Shown here one piece after another: positions 22,050 through 22,216 of a stretch of 22,216 bases of DNA. The translations under genes were made by a program, and so were the position numbers. The stretch lies in contig DALTWQ010000013.1 in the NCBI GenBank assembly GCA_029987025.1, positions 1 through 22,216 on the forward strand, in the 5' to 3' direction. Positions within the stretch are counted from its first letter, which is position 1, and every line of letters begins with the position of its first letter. Origin of the DNA: Methanocorpusculum sp. (GTDB lineage: Archaea; Halobacteriota; Methanomicrobia; Methanomicrobiales; Methanocorpusculaceae). Below the pieces are notes generated by a model. That model saw only the letters and a program-made list of their open reading frames with translations. It made no database searches and was not told where the DNA came from.

Positions 22050-22216
22050 TTACTGAATCTTAGCTTTCTTATTCGCCATAATCTCCATCACAATTCTGCC
22101 GTAGGCAGGTCTTGTAATGATAACACCGATTAAGATACCTAAGATGTTGATAATCGCAAATCCTTTCAGCGTGGATAAATCCATAATAATCAGCGGGAAC
22201 ATAGCAATAATAACCG
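22050..22216 (-). CDS. secD: preprotein translocase subunit SecD, C-terminal end only
   Basis: The last 54 codons of a minus-strand gene whose start lies beyond the window. The translation ends with LKGFAIINILGILIGVIITR, then PAYGRIVMEIMANKKAKIQ: a final membrane helix, the conserved TRPAYGRI turn and a basic cytoplasmic tail. This matches the end of archaeal SecD, the membrane partner of SecF that uses the proton or ion gradient to help release proteins exported through SecYE. secF would be expected next to it, outside the window. The fragment is short but the motif is distinctive. Confidence 0.82.
   Translation of the reverse strand, partial: VIIAMFPLIIMDLSTLKGFAIINILGILIGVIITRPAYGRIVMEIMANKKAKIQ

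Overview
The window is a stretch of archaeal chromosome, almost certainly from a methanogen. A methanofuran-biosynthesis enzyme (MfnB), a RIO2 kinase, a DUF460 protein, a UPF0058 protein, an archaeal-type thymidylate synthase, a TadA/TadC-type pilus motor pair and the tail of an archaeal SecD together exclude bacteria. The moderate GC content and gene content suggest Methanomicrobiales, perhaps Methanocorpusculum. That lineage guess rests on general resemblance, not on a search.

Layout. 1-46: 3' end of tRNA-Phe(GAA). About 47-223: a short spacer holding two hairpins that may be a small RNA. 224-2189: two multi-pass membrane proteins on the plus strand; the second is an internal duplication. 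2328-2828 (minus): rubrerythrin. 3064-3720 (plus): a RadC/JAMM protein behind a triplet of 11-bp-phased GTATAC boxes. 3677-5055 (minus): thymidylate synthase overlapping a YitT/YczE-like membrane protein, which also overlaps the radC 3' end. 5135-5207 (minus): tRNA-Gln(CTG). 5309-6947 (plus): an archaeal MtaB-type tRNA methylthiotransferase and a UPF0058 protein. 6948-7269: a gene-free gap with a terminator for each flanking gene and a strongly paired element that may be a structured RNA. 7270-9429 (minus): mfnB-guaB. 9540-12411 (minus): tadA-tadC-like ATPase and membrane platform. 12412-13646: about 1.2 kb without a recognisable gene; it holds further GTATAC boxes, an AT-rich hairpin-rich block and a roughly 260-nt nested palindrome. 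13647-17684 (minus): the overlapping operon rio2-DUF460-thiL. 17851-20124 (plus): phosphoenolpyruvate synthase. 20219-21863 (plus): hypC-hypA-hypE for [NiFe]-hydrogenase maturation. 22050-22216 (minus): last 54 codons of secD.

How the genes fit together. Most of the window is housekeeping: tRNA modification, purine and thymidylate synthesis, methanofuran and thiamine cofactors, gluconeogenic PEP synthesis, hydrogenase maturation and ribosome assembly. Several plus- and minus-strand genes have a TATA-like box (often TTTATC) 30-32 nt before the start codon and little or no Shine-Dalgarno sequence, which implies many leaderless mRNAs. The most intriguing regulatory signal is a GTATAC element repeated at 11-bp spacing, found before radC and before the pilus-type ATPase operon and not noticed elsewhere at that spacing. 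In several bacteria radC and type IV pilus genes are both part of competence regulons, so a shared regulator here is a testable idea, not a demonstrated system.
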